A DNA stretch of 18,904 nt from Clostridium sp. CAG:221 (GTDB taxonomy: Bacteria > Bacillota > Clostridia > Clostridiales > Clostridiaceae), in assembly GCA_000435835.1 (NCBI GenBank), contig FR883400.1, positions 37,499 through 56,402 on the forward strand, written 5' to 3'. Under the pieces are notes generated by a model. That model searched no databases and was not told the origin of the DNA. It saw nothing but the letters and a program-made list of their open reading frames with translations. How positions within the stretch are numbered: position 1 is the stretch's first letter; each line of letters begins with the position of its first letter. Made by a program: the position numbers and the translations under genes. Positions 6,670 to 15,544 of the stretch are shown in pieces.

Positions 6670-6708
6670 CTAATCACCTCGTTTTAGTATATGCAATTTT
6701 ATTACAAA

Positions 6709-6957
6709 TTAAATATATTTTAGCTTTATCTTGATAAGTTCTATAGGTAAATTTTCCATAGCAGCCATTTCTTCAATTGTATGATGCTTATATTCATGAA
6801 ACAATGAATCCTCAATAAGTAATTCAGCTGCAAAAGTATTAGCTGCAATCTCAAACTTTTCTTTAGAATAGAAAGTGTTACTTTCTAAATAGGTAATATT
6901 AGTTTTTGGATGAAGAATTGCATGGCCAAGTTCATGTGCTAGGACATGACGTTCCAT
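6709..6957 (-). pseudogene. ImmA/IrrE-type metallopeptidase, N-terminus deleted
   Basis: Proteins of this family are zinc peptidases that cleave phage-type repressors and induce the element. The zinc motif HELGH is present (residues 9-13 of the readable frame, within LAHELGHAILHP), as is the third-ligand helix EIAANTFAAELLI. The usual 40-60 residues before HELGH are missing: the frame begins MERHVLAHELGH with no ribosome site. The C-terminal part looks complete. The gene ends 39 bases before the integrase start, the normal place for immA. The fold may be incomplete and its repressor partner next door is also broken, so I call it a remnant. Confidence 0.75.
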
Positions 6958-6990
6958 TAATTACGCATTACATCTTATGTTTTTTATATA

Positions 6991-7131
6991 TTATTTTTTA
7001 TATTTATTGGGTGTGTATTTCTTATTCTTTTCTTTTGCAAGGGCCATACCCATTTCCATTGCATCAAGAATGCTTTGGATAGCTTCTTCTGAAGCTGGTT
7101 CACCATTAAATAGTAAAGTCTCTGTATTCAT
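6991..7131 (-). pseudogene. C-terminal tail of a phage repressor (XRE/CI type), HTH lost
   Basis: The minus-strand frame reads ETLLFNGEPASEEAIQSILD, then a helix and a KKYTPNKYKK tail. This is the typical end of a clostridial phage XRE repressor that lies just upstream of immA. The frame is closed by a stop codon immediately before the MNTET methionine, so the whole DNA-binding domain is absent. It abuts, head to head, the remnant at 7133, so the divergent promoter region of the switch is also gone. Confidence 0.7.
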
Positions 7132-7132
7132 T

Positions 7133-7249
7133 AACTATTATTCTAAGATTGAACTTGGACTAAGAAATCCAAGCTATAATTTTATGGAAAAATTTAAAGC
7201 TAACTTTGGAGATGCATGTGTGGATGAGATTTTTTTTAAGAAAAAATAA
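7133..7249 (+). pseudogene. C-terminal part of a Cro-like XRE protein, start lost
   Basis: The frame NYYSKIELGLRNPSYNFMEK onward is the second half of an HTH_3 domain (recognition helix end, the SKIExGxRNPS signature, and following helix), ending DEIFFKKK. The first half of the HTH is missing; sequence directly upstream belongs to the opposite-strand repressor tail. An ATG far upstream exists only by running backward through the repressor and is not real. The deletion point is at about 7131-7133. Confidence 0.7.
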
Positions 7250-7335
7250 CACATAACGTGTGATTGCATTTTTAATTGTAACAAGAAGAAGTGTACAAGC
7301 ATAGTATAGATTATTAATTTATAGGAGGCCAGATA

Positions 7336-7491
7336 GTGACGATTACATGTATTTATCCAGAGGATATGAGTATTTTAGAAAACAAGTTAATAGATACATT
7401 AACAGATATTGCAATACAAAAGTTTACCTCTGAGGAAATAGATTTAATTGTTGATTATCTTGAGGAAAATGATTGTAAATACTTCGATTAA
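7336..7491 (+). CDS. 51-residue acidic small phage protein
   Basis: The GTG start follows AGGAGG (7323-7328) by 7 bases. The protein starts VTITCIYPEDMS and has two helices with many acidic residues (SEEIDLIVDYLEEND). It sits where clostridial phages keep small genes between cro and the antirepressor. It appears undamaged. No family is recognised. Confidence 0.5.
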   Translation: MTITCIYPEDMSILENKLIDTLTDIAIQKFTSEEIDLIVDYLEENDCKYFD

Positions 7492-7504
7492 CTTATGAGA
7501 AAAT

Positions 7505-7590
7505 GGCTAATTAGCCTTAATAGAGTAAGGATTAACATAATAAAGAATTTGTTAAAGGGTGAATTTAATAAGTATTAGCTAAGGAGCTAA
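7505..7590. promoter_or_regulatory. Two palindromes upstream of the antirepressor
   Basis: GGCTAATTAGCC (7505-7516) is a perfect 12-base palindrome. TTAGCT-aagg-AGCTAA (7575-7590) is an inverted repeat using the same TTAGC/GCTAA half-sites. Two copies of one half-site pair ahead of the gene fit operator sites of a phage regulator, possibly the lost repressor. A ribosome site (AAAAGGAG) follows. Confidence 0.4.
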
Positions 7591-7611
7591 TTAGAAAAGG
7601 AGTGATGCGTA

Positions 7612-8169
7612 ATGGAATTAATTAAGATAATAGAAAGAGAAGGTAGACAATTAGTAAGCGGTAGAGAATTACATGAGTTTTTAGAAATAAGAACTAAATA
7701 TAAGGATTGGTTCCGAAGAAAGGTTGAGTATGGGTTTGAGGAAGAGATTGATTTTATAAGGGTAGCTCAAAAAAGAGCAACCAATAATTTAAAGAATCCA
7801 GTGACTACAGTAATAGATCATGCAATTTCTATAGATATGGCAAAAGAAATATCAATGATACAAAGAACAGAAAAAGGAAAGATAGCTAGACAATACTTTA
7901 TTAACTGTGAAAAGAAACTAAAAGAAGTTAAAAAACTAAGTCCAATGGAATTAATGGAGTTACAATTTAAAGCTTTAAAGGAACAGAAAGAAAAAATAGC
8001 ACAAGTTGAAAATAGAGTAGATAAGCTTGAAAAGGACATGCCTTTGTTTCAAATAGATTGCAAAGAGATACAAGCATTAGTTAGAAAGAAAGGTATAGAA
8101 GCTTTAGGTGGATACAGGAGCGTAGCTTACAATGATAATTCACTTAGAGGAAAAAAGAATTCATGCTAA
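7612..8169 (+). pseudogene. AntA/AntB-type phage antirepressor, cut inside ORF6C domain
   Basis: The N-terminal AntA/AntB domain is complete (VSGRELHEFLEIRTKYKDWF, then FEEEIDFI, VIDHAISIDMAKEISMIQRT and GKIARQYFINCEKKL, residues about 1-105). It is followed by a linker coiled coil (LKEQKEKIAQVENRVDKLEKD). The C-terminal ORF6C domain begins (EIQALVRKKGIEALGGYRSVAYNDNSLRGK), but after about 30 residues the frame changes to KNSC and stops. ORF6C normally goes on for tens of residues. The cut coincides with the start of the Rep homology in another frame, so one deletion damaged both genes. The AntA part could still fold. AAAGGAG precedes the ATG by 9 bases. Confidence 0.8.
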
Positions 8170-8740
8170 CTTTGATAATAGGGATTTAATAGTTAGCCTT
8201 AGTTATGATGCAGCTAATCTTCCAAATAGTGAAGAGGCTGCTATTCGTGATAGAAATAATTATATTAGGAGAATTAAAAACTTTAGGAAGAGGAATGGAC
8301 TTGATGAATTAAAATATATAGCAGTTTTAGAATATAGAGAAGCTACAGATGATAAAAGAACAAAAACAAGAATCCACCATCACATTATAATATCTGGAAT
8401 GGATAGAGATAAGGCAGAAGAACTATGGGGAAAAGGCACAGCTAATGCAAATAGAATGCAAGCTAATGAACTAGGCTTTGAAGAATTAGCAAATTATCTT
8501 TCAAAGGATCCTAGAGGAAAGAAAAGATGGAGCCAATCTAAAAATATAGTTATACCCATGCCAGAAATTAATGATTATAAGTATTCAAATAAAAAATTAT
8601 ATGAGCTATCACAAAACCAAGGGGAAAGAGAAGTCTTTGAGAAGCTTTATCCTGGGTTTATTTATACTGACCATGATGTTGTGTTTAATGATGTTGATAG
8701 TGGTATTTATGTTTATATAAAGATGAGAAGAGTAGAGTAG
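8132..8740 (+). pseudogene. HUH rolling-circle replication protein, N-terminus deleted
   Basis: From about residue 8 (EKRIHANFDNRDL) the protein resembles phage/plasmid Rep proteins that nick the origin. It has the metal-binding HUH motif at His82-His84 (RIHHHIIISG), a candidate catalytic Tyr122 with Lys125 (ELANYLSK), and an intact C-terminus (FEKLYPGFIYTD... IKMRR). Family members carry an extra N-terminal segment of tens of residues which is absent. The formal ATG at 8132 lies in the antirepressor and has no ribosome site. Key catalytic motifs survive, but initiation and the N-terminal fold are doubtful. The deletion joins it to the antirepressor near 8148-8165. Confidence 0.7.
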
Positions 8741-9009
8741 TATATATAATTATAAATCTATTATCTTTATGATATATGTATTAATTTATATAATGAATTT
8801 TATGTAGAGCTCATAAAATATAAATGGGTTTTTGGAATTGTTAGGTAAATTATGTTGATATATAGTAAATAAATTACTAAAATTATGAGTGAAATAGAAA
8901 TTTTTATTTAACTTAATTATTTAGAATAATGAAAAGATAACCAAATCATAAATAAATTGAGGTTATGCTATATAGTTAGAAATATAGAAACTTGAAGGAG
9001 GTTTAGATT
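8741..9009 (+). promoter_or_regulatory. Intergenic leader of the Avs-like gene
   Basis: 269 bases without an ORF. A possible extended -10 (TGCTATATA, 8966-8974) has no good -35. AAGGAGG at 8995-9001 lies 8 bases before the ATG at 9010, a near-ideal ribosome site. No terminator-like hairpin separates it from the Rep remnant, so read-through is possible. Confidence 0.35.
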
Positions 9010-12000
9010 ATGAGTTTATTAGATGCTCATAAAGGATATGAATACCAAGATTTATTTACGGCATATCATATTATAAATATGTTATTAACTGATGACAGTG
9101 CTATCTTCAAGATTGATCAAAAAGAATCTGAAAATGATAAGTTTGATGATATTACTATTATTACAAGTGATTCAATAATGAAGAAACAGATTAAGTATAG
9201 TGATAATAAAATATTTGAAAAAGCAGATTTGTCTTCTGAAAAATACGATTTAGCACTAGATACATTATTTAGATCATGGCAAGAATTGCCGAAGGACAAG
9301 AACATTGATATCAGGATTTGTTTGGCATGGGAGTTGCTTGTGGATTCTCAAGACATTGATTTTTTAATAGAGCAAGATGTAACTAATTTGTATAAAAGCA
9401 ATGATGTTAAGGTATTAAAAATTAATCTTGAAAGTATATGGCCTTCAGATGGAATTCCTATTTCATCATGGAGACGATTAAGAGGGAAGTCCACGGATAT
9501 TAATAGAGATGAATTTCAGAAATTTATTAATGATTTAACTATTGAAGTGAATCTTCCAAAATCAAGTACAGATTTTACCAATCCTGGTGACTTAGAGAAT
9601 TTGGTTATAAATGGCCTAAGGCTCTTTGGTATTGGGAAATTTCCAAATGATAAGAAATCAGTAGTTGATGTTTCCATGCACTTGATATATATCATTAAAG
9701 GACTGCGTGCAAGAGGTGAAGTTATTGAACTAAATAAATTGATTTTTGACTTAGGTCTGAAGAAAAGTTACGGAAACATTGAGCAGAGTTTTAAGATTGA
9801 TAGATCTATTAATGTACTAAATTCAACAAGATATCATGAATTTAAGGATTTTGTATTTACAAACAATAAAGTATGTCTACTTGGTGAACCTGGTTCAGGA
9901 AAGTCTTGGTTCATTCAAAACTTTATAAGCTTTCTCGATGAACAAGGAATTAAAGTTATTCAGCATTATTGTTATACGGGAATAGATGATCTATATGAAA
10001 AAGAAAGAATAACTATAAATGTATTCTTAGCGAATTTAATAAGTGACATTATTGAGGTATTTCCACACTTAGAGTCATATAAGCTTTCGAAATATGGGGT
10101 GGATTTTGATGAATTGCAAGTTTTAATTAATAATATAAAAGAAGAAGTAGTATTAATTGTAGATGGATTAGATCATATTGGTAGAATATATAGTTTTCAT
10201 AAAAAAACAATGAAACAAATTGAGACTGAAATTGTGGAAGTAATATCACGGCTGAGGTTTCCTGACAACGTAAAAGTTATTTTAGCCTCACAGCCAATTA
10301 CTGAGGTTATTAATTTGTGCAATCATAACTTTAAGGAGTTTTCAGTGAAACCTTGGGACATTGGTGAAGTAAAAGAATTTATTACAAATAATAGCTTAAC
10401 AGACGTTGAACTGGATTTTCACTGTATGTTATCAGACTTATTGATTGAAAAAAGTTCAGGGAATCCATTATATTTAACGTATTTAGTAAACGAATTATCT
10501 AAATACACTCATGTTATGATAACAAGAGAATTGATTGAAGGATTCCCAGCTTATAATACCAATTTGGAAAATTACTATTCATTTTTAATGACAAAACTCT
10601 CTGAAAGTCAAAAGGTGCCACAAATATTGGCAGGTTCTCCATTTCCATTAACAGAATCTGAACTTAAGGAGATTACTTCTTTAGGTGTATATGTTTCTAA
10701 AAGTTTAGAGGCTATTAGAAGTATATTATCTTATAGTAGTTGCTATGGAGGTTATAAAATTTATCATGAGAGTTTTAGAAGATATGTTCTTGAATTACTA
10801 GAAGAAAATGAAGTTAGTGTAGATAAAGCCATTTATTCATACTTGATAGACTGGTTGAAAAAAAAGGGATTCTATGAAGATAGAAAGTCGTATCTAAATT
10901 TACTTGGACTTCTTTTTGAAGCTAAACGCTACGAAGAAATTTTAGAATATTGCAATAAGGAATTTGTTGTTGACAGCGTTTTTTATGGTAATAACATTAA
11001 CTCTATAAAAAGAAATTTTGAGATTTTAATGAAGACATCTTGTAAAGCTAAAAATTATGGGGCCGTAATCATATGTACTGAATTGAGTAATATGATTTAT
11101 AGTCTAGAATATGCATTTGATGAAAATTCACAGTATTATTATCTTGGATTAGGTCTTATTAATGGGTTCGAAAAACTTGAAAATATTTTAGTTTACGAAG
11201 GACGAAATGCACTAAGTTGCACTGAAGGATTAAAAGTCTGTTATCTATGCTCTGAAAATAATGTAATTCCTGAATGGGACGAGTATATAAGGTTACTCAT
11301 AGAATCAAAGAAATCTAATCAAATAGTGCAAAAGAGTTATGATGAGCAATTAGAAGAGTATAGATATTTTATTTGTGCATGTTTAGATACTGGCCGAAAT
11401 ATGATTGATAAGATTGAAAAAGTTGCAGTTAAAGACGCATATGATAAGAGGACGGTGATAATAACTGAATATTCAAGGAGAGGATTAATTGAAGAATTAA
11501 AAGCACTGGTAAACCAACTTGAGGAACAAGAACATTGGAGAGAAAGTATAGATGTATTCGAGGGTAAGTATATAATTGATGAACAATATCTTGATACTGC
11601 TCTTGAGATATTATTGGACTCAGATTCATACTCTAATGACACTTTAATTGCGTTAAATTACTATATTAGTAACATTGAATGGATTATTACAAACCATTCA
11701 AATAAATTAAATGATTTTATTAAGTGTGCTGAAAATAGAAATTGGTATTATAATTGGTTAATATATGTATTTAAAGTGAGTAAAGTAATTGTTGAAGCAA
11801 AAGAAAATAAGTCTATTGATGAGTCAAAACTAATAGAAGCATATTTATGGTTAACAAAGGACATGGAATGCTTTAAGGGTAAACCGCGTACTTGTGATTT
11901 GTACAATTATAATACAATTATATTTGAATCAATAGTATCACCACTTGAACTAGTATCAACTGAATCTACATGGCGTACAATACTTGGTTTGATTGCTGAG

Positions 12001-14778
12001 ATGTCAAGTAAAACTATGACTACGCTAATGGGGGCTACTTGCGGTCCACTACCTACGTACAAACTTTTCGAGTTATTCTTAGTAATAGCAAATGATATAA
12101 ATTGTACAGTTTTAACAGAAATATTTGAAGAAAAAATAGGCGATGAGGATAAACGAAGATTTTATTCATATTTGGCTGATTATAGTTTTAAACATGCAAT
12201 TATCCTTTCAAAGGGTGGTCGGTTAGACAAAGCAAAAGTTGAATTTCGAAGAGGTGTAGAGTATCTATTGTCTTATTCATTTAGAAAGGATCGTACACTA
12301 AGTCGACTGATAGATAGTGTCGAGAGTATTTATAAAATTGATGTGGAAACTGGTATTCAGAATATATTAAGACTAAAGCCATTAGCCGATGCCGTTGTAT
12401 ATCATACTGATGGCAGAAGTACACAAACTTATCCAAAAGAGTGGTTCGAGGTTTTGGCTAGAACTAACAGAGATATTGCTATGACATATCTGAGTTATGA
12501 GCTATTGGATTCACCAAATTATTGGGCCTTAGAAGAAAGTTTAGATAATCTTTTAGAAATTATGAATAGTGAAGTAGATCCTATTATAGAAAATTCTCTT
12601 TTTAAAACGAGACCTAATGAAATTAGTCCTAGCACTATTAGTAGTTATTTAAACAACATACGAGTTCTAAGTAATAATTCTCAAAAGGAATTAGCTAGAG
12701 TTTCTATGAGAGAATTGATAAATAGATATCCGAAAGGAATCTATGAAGATGATTATGAGAAAATAAAAGGATTGTGTGAGCAACTGAACGTAGAATTTAA
12801 TTCTGAAATTATATTAAATCGTAGTTCAAATAGAACATATGATATAGGTAGAGGAAAGAAGTTTAGTTATGATAAACATGTGAGTCGTTTAAGTTTTGAT
12901 GTAATGTCTTTTGAGGAAATACTTGAGTATATTGTTGATTTTGGAATAAATGAAAGTGATATTCAAGGATTGTATATATACTTGCAGTCAATTAGTGAGT
13001 TGAGTGATGACTCAAAAATGTTTATCAACAACCTAATAAAGCACATATATGATAGAAGGAGCGATGATGAAAGTAGAGAAAGAATACTAAAAGTTATTGA
13101 TGCTTTAGATTTAAATTCAGAAGTTATGGCGTATATTTACATAGCGATGTTTTTGAATCATAAAGATGGGTGGTATCAGAGGTTAACTGAAACAGGATAT
13201 TATATTAAAGCAGTAGAATATAATAGAGAAGTAGCGGAGGAGTATTTTTTTGAATATTTTTATAATAATCTTTATTCGGTTGACTATAATTTGGCAGTAG
13301 GTGATAAAATAATAAATGCGTTAACAGCGGTTGGATATGATGGTGAATTAATTCTTCATTATTGGGAGTCATTGTTTGAGATAATTAATTTTAGACTATC
13401 AGGACAATATGATTATAATTATAAGGAAATAGTTGAAAAGTCTAAAGAGTTCTCTTCTATAGAAAAAGCAATGTTTCTATTACTTACTCGTTTAAAATAT
13501 GGTGAAGCAAATCGTTATAGATGGATTATATCTTCGCTTAACAAAATGTTAGAACAGCCAGAGTATCGTATATCTTTCATAAAACCTTTCAAGCGTTATA
13601 TTGAAAAGAAGGATAGATTCATTGACTACTCACTAATTATTTTATTGTGGCTTATTAGAAAGTGGTTTACTGAAGAAGAGTTACGTAAAAACAATTTAAT
13701 TAATGATTTACTAAGTATTTATCCCACTGATAATGGGATTGTAAACTACTTGATTAGGAAGATTACTGGGCTGAAAGATGAAAGAAATTACGAAAAGTAT
13801 GTTCACTCATATGATGGTGGAGATAACAGTATTAATTATTTTATAGAAATCTTAACTGAGACAGATAATAGGGTTGCTTTACTAAAGGATAGCGGTGTTG
13901 ATGTTGGGAATATTGCTAAGAATTATTTTCGTGAAATAAACGATAAGTCTACACGAGAAAATCTACAAGATATAATATATGATAAATCATATAGTGTACT
14001 TGTACCAAATGTTTATTTTTATGATATATTAATGAAGCATATGAGTCGTGAAGTAGAAGCATTCCTCAATGGATTTGTAGAATTACCATTTTTAAGTGAA
14101 ATAGAAGAAAAAATGAATGAAATATTAATTGATGATATAGAGTATTTAATTGCCAATTGCAACTCAATTATTCCTCGTCCATTGGATATTAATATGCCTG
14201 AAGAAGTTACTGACTCAATAACTGATGTGTATTCTGAAGAATGGATTTCATTAGCTTACTATGAACGTTGTTATAATAAAAGAGAAAAGTATAAGAATAA
14301 TTTAATAGAGAATATAGATTCAACAATAGTAATTTCTGGTGTAGTATTCACAGATAAAGAGGATGTTGTTCCTTTAATGAAACTTAAAAAAGAGTATAGG
14401 CTATATGATGAAAATAATGAGTTTATTAAACCAGATTATCTTAAAAGAAATTCACTATTAGTTGCTTCTAATCTTAAGATTAATGAGGATATTTATTTAA
14501 CATTTAGACCATATGATTATCTAAGTATTAGGGGAGAAATTTTGGATGTTCTCGGAATTAAGATTACAGATAATGGTGAAGGGATAATTGGCATAGATAG
14601 AACAGGGGAGACCGTGGTGAAGTACTCTAAGTGGGAAGTTTGTTTTGATGATGTTGATACTGGAAGCTATAGAGTTCCTTATATAATAGGATCAGAAGTC
14701 AAAGTTAAAAGAGTTGTGTATGATGCGATATGTAAGCTTTTTAGTAGAGAAGCAAAGAGATTTACTATTAAGTTATAA
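9010..14778 (+). CDS. Avs-like anti-phage protein: Cap4-type nuclease + STAND NTPase + helical-repeat sensor
   Basis: This 1922-residue single-gene defence protein is intact. Residues 1 to about 210 fit the Cap4/DUF4297 dsDNA nuclease: GYEYQDLFTAYHI (9-21), FDD at 45-47 and KKQIK at 58-62 give the D...QxK active site of the PD-(D/E)xK fold. A STAND/NACHT-like NTPase follows, with Walker A GEPGSGKS at 292-299, Walker B VVLIVDGLD at 380-388 and the GNPLYL motif at 484-489. About 560-1700 is long helical-repeat sequence (TPR-like), as expected of a sensor, and the C-terminal 200 residues look beta-rich. Avs proteins of this layout bind a conserved phage protein (terminase or portal), tetramerise and cut DNA. 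The ligand and Avs subtype here are not determinable by eye. It stands alone, as nuclease-type Avs genes do, as cargo in a decayed prophage. Confidence 0.85.
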   Translation: MSLLDAHKGYEYQDLFTAYHIINMLLTDDSAIFKIDQKESENDKFDDITIITSDSIMKKQIKYSDNKIFEKADLSSEKYDLALDTLFRSWQELPKDKNIDIRICLAWELLVDSQDIDFLIEQDVTNLYKSNDVKVLKINLESIWPSDGIPISSWRRLRGKSTDINRDEFQKFINDLTIEVNLPKSSTDFTNPGDLENLVINGLRLFGIGKFPNDKKSVVDVSMHLIYIIKGLRARGEVIELNKLIFDLGLKKSYGNIEQSFKIDRSINVLNSTRYHEFKDFVFTNNKVCLLGEPGSGKSWFIQNFISFLDEQGIKVIQHYCYTGIDDLYEKERITINVFLANLISDIIEVFPHLESYKLSKYGVDFDELQVLINNIKEEVVLIVDGLDHIGRIYSFHKKTMKQIETEIVEVISRLRFPDNVKVILASQPITEVINLCNHNFKEFSVKPWDIGEVKEFITNNSLTDVELDFHCMLSDLLIEKSSGNPLYLTYLVNELSKYTHVMITRELIEGFPAYNTNLENYYSFLMTKLSESQKVPQILAGSPFPLTESELKEITSLGVYVSKSLEAIRSILSYSSCYGGYKIYHESFRRYVLELLEENEVSVDKAIYSYLIDWLKKKGFYEDRKSYLNLLGLLFEAKRYEEILEYCNKEFVVDSVFYGNNINSIKRNFEILMKTSCKAKNYGAVIICTELSNMIYSLEYAFDENSQYYYLGLGLINGFEKLENILVYEGRNALSCTEGLKVCYLCSENNVIPEWDEYIRLLIESKKSNQIVQKSYDEQLEEYRYFICACLDTGRNMIDKIEKVAVKDAYDKRTVIITEYSRRGLIEELKALVNQLEEQEHWRESIDVFEGKYIIDEQYLDTALEILLDSDSYSNDTLIALNYYISNIEWIITNHSNKLNDFIKCAENRNWYYNWLIYVFKVSKVIVEAKENKSIDESKLIEAYLWLTKDMECFKGKPRTCDLYNYNTIIFESIVSPLELVSTESTWRTILGLIAEMSSKTMTTLMGATCGPLPTYKLFELFLVIANDINCTVLTEIFEEKIGDEDKRRFYSYLADYSFKHAIILSKGGRLDKAKVEFRRGVEYLLSYSFRKDRTLSRLIDSVESIYKIDVETGIQNILRLKPLADAVVYHTDGRSTQTYPKEWFEVLARTNRDIAMTYLSYELLDSPNYWALEESLDNLLEIMNSEVDPIIENSLFKTRPNEISPSTISSYLNNIRVLSNNSQKELARVSMRELINRYPKGIYEDDYEKIKGLCEQLNVEFNSEIILNRSSNRTYDIGRGKKFSYDKHVSRLSFDVMSFEEILEYIVDFGINESDIQGLYIYLQSISELSDDSKMFINNLIKHIYDRRSDDESRERILKVIDALDLNSEVMAYIYIAMFLNHKDGWYQRLTETGYYIKAVEYNREVAEEYFFEYFYNNLYSVDYNLAVGDKIINALTAVGYDGELILHYWESLFEIINFRLSGQYDYNYKEIVEKSKEFSSIEKAMFLLLTRLKYGEANRYRWIISSLNKMLEQPEYRISFIKPFKRYIEKKDRFIDYSLIILLWLIRKWFTEEELRKNNLINDLLSIYPTDNGIVNYLIRKITGLKDERNYEKYVHSYDGGDNSINYFIEILTETDNRVALLKDSGVDVGNIAKNYFREINDKSTRENLQDIIYDKSYSVLVPNVYFYDILMKHMSREVEAFLNGFVELPFLSEIEEKMNEILIDDIEYLIANCNSIIPRPLDINMPEEVTDSITDVYSEEWISLAYYERCYNKREKYKNNLIENIDSTIVISGVVFTDKEDVVPLMKLKKEYRLYDENNEFIKPDYLKRNSLLVASNLKINEDIYLTFRPYDYLSIRGEILDVLGIKITDNGEGIIGIDRTGETVVKYSKWEVCFDDVDTGSYRVPYIIGSEVKVKRVVYDAICKLFSREAKRFTIKL

Positions 14779-14906
14779 TAATAAAAATTAGATGTGAAAT
14801 TGCAAATGAGTTTTGGGATTATATTGTATAATTTATTTTTATTAATATTTACTATAGAGTATATAACATTAATAACTTAATGATACCAATATAGTACTAG
14901 TTGCCA
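14779..14906. other. AT-rich spacer after the Avs-like gene
   Basis: I see no ORF or clear hairpin in these 128 bases. No host gene piece that would mark an attachment site is visible. Confidence 0.4.
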
Positions 14907-14938
14907 AAAAGGCATTGGACTTCGAATCCAATGCCTTT
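14907..14938. terminator. Bidirectional terminator between Avs-like gene and DUF2922 gene
   Basis: AAAAAGGCATTGGA / TCCAATGCCTTTT with the loop CTTCGAA forms a strong stem. T-runs occur on both strands, so it can end the plus-strand Avs transcript and the minus-strand DUF1659-DUF2922 operon. Confidence 0.9.
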
Positions 14939-14941
14939 TGA

Positions 14942-15160
14942 CTAGTTAAGATCCCATTTTGTAACTTCTCTTTGTACAACTTGAGCGCTGTATTTACTAA
15001 TTAATGCACCTTTACTTGTTACAAAGATATTGCTTGTGATAATGGTGTCCATTAGAGCTATTACATCTGAGTTTGTAAGTCCAGGTTTTACATCTGAAAT
15101 TGTAATTGAACTCTTTTCACCACTATCACATAAAAAGACCATTTGTAATGAGTATTCCAT
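14942..15160 (-). CDS. DUF2922 family protein
   Basis: This 72-residue protein starts MEYSLQMVFLCDSGEK and shows the family pattern: two beta strands, the KPGLTNSDVIALMDTII helix, then SNIFVTSKGALISKYSAQVV and an REVTKWDL end. The function is unknown. In Firmicutes it is nearly always next to a DUF1659 gene, as here. GGGAGGAG lies 5 bases before the ATG, and the DUF1659 stop is 37 bases upstream, so the two form an operon ending at the terminator at 14907. Confidence 0.9.
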   Translation of the reverse strand: MEYSLQMVFLCDSGEKSSITISDVKPGLTNSDVIALMDTIITSNIFVTSKGALISKYSAQVVQREVTKWDLN

Positions 15161-15197
15161 GGTTTCTCCTCCCTTCTATAAGATTTGGATTAATAAG

Positions 15198-15425
15198 CTA
15201 AGCGTTGTCTTCTAGCATAGAGATTTCATTAACTAAGGTGTATCTAGTTTGATTAGCTAATACTAATTTAATTGCATCTGCAACTGTTGCTAGAGCTTCT
15301 GGTGTAGCATCTCCTTTAATACCTGAAAAATTCTTTTTCTTGTATGATATATTACCCTTATTATCAACACCGCTTTCTACTTCAATACTTAAAGTAGTTG
15401 TCATTAATTCTTTTGAAACTGCCAT
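15198..15425 (-). CDS. DUF1659 family protein
   Basis: This 75-residue protein begins MAVSKELMTTTLSIEVESG, followed by KKKNFSGIKGDATPEALATV and a helix AIKLVLANQTRYT, matching the short DUF1659 family. The ATG at 15425 is chosen since AAGGAGG lies 8 bases upstream; the in-frame GTG at 15434 overlaps that site. It is the first gene of the pair with DUF2922 and is preceded by the repeated CCATATATATT box at 15454-15468. Its biochemical role is unknown. Confidence 0.9.
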   Translation of the reverse strand: MAVSKELMTTTLSIEVESGVDNKGNISYKKKNFSGIKGDATPEALATVADAIKLVLANQTRYTLVNEISMLEDNA

Positions 15426-15453
15426 GTTATTCACCTCCTTGTAGCTTGGTATT

Positions 15454-15468
15454 TAATATATATGGTTT
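15454..15468 (-). promoter_or_regulatory. CCATATATATT box, copy 1 (DUF1659-DUF2922 operon)
   Basis: The minus strand reads AAACCATATATATTA, identical over 15 bases to the box before yvrJ. It lies 14 bases upstream of the AAGGAGG of the DUF1659 gene. Confidence 0.65.
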
Positions 15469-15497
15469 AAAAAGAAGAAATCAAAATTTAATACTAA

Positions 15498-15544
15498 AAT
15501 ATAAAAAATCTGATAAACTTTTGGCCTATCAGATTTTTTATATT
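15498..15544. terminator. Strong terminator after the YvrJ gene
   Basis: Perfect 18-base arms (starting AATATAAAAAATCTG) enclose the loop AACTTTTGGCC; the A/T-rich flanks supply a T-run. The YvrJ stop codon touches the hairpin, so the YvrJ unit ends before DUF1659 begins. Confidence 0.85.

Larger units (their letters stand above)
5000..14800. mobile_element. Decayed prophage carrying a defence gene (right end uncertain)
   Basis: Order from the integrase: serine integrase, ImmA peptidase fragment, repressor fragment, Cro-like fragment, small ORF, antirepressor, HUH Rep fragment, then a Cap4/STAND defence gene. This is the usual left-arm order of a temperate phage, but four genes are cut and there is no packaging, head, tail or lysis gene. 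The 3' part of the target gene is not found in the window, so the right border is unknown. I stop after the defence gene; the YvrJ cluster and Fic gene may also be inside. Confidence 0.5.

Noticed and set aside
6977..7132. Plus-strand N-terminal extension of the Cro-like fragment
   Set aside because: These residues come from reading the opposite-strand repressor tail backward; only the part from 7133 on has HTH homology.
11337..11642. Minus-strand serine-rich ORFs inside the Avs-like gene
   Set aside because: Low-complexity antisense frames of a long AT-rich gene; no ribosome sites.
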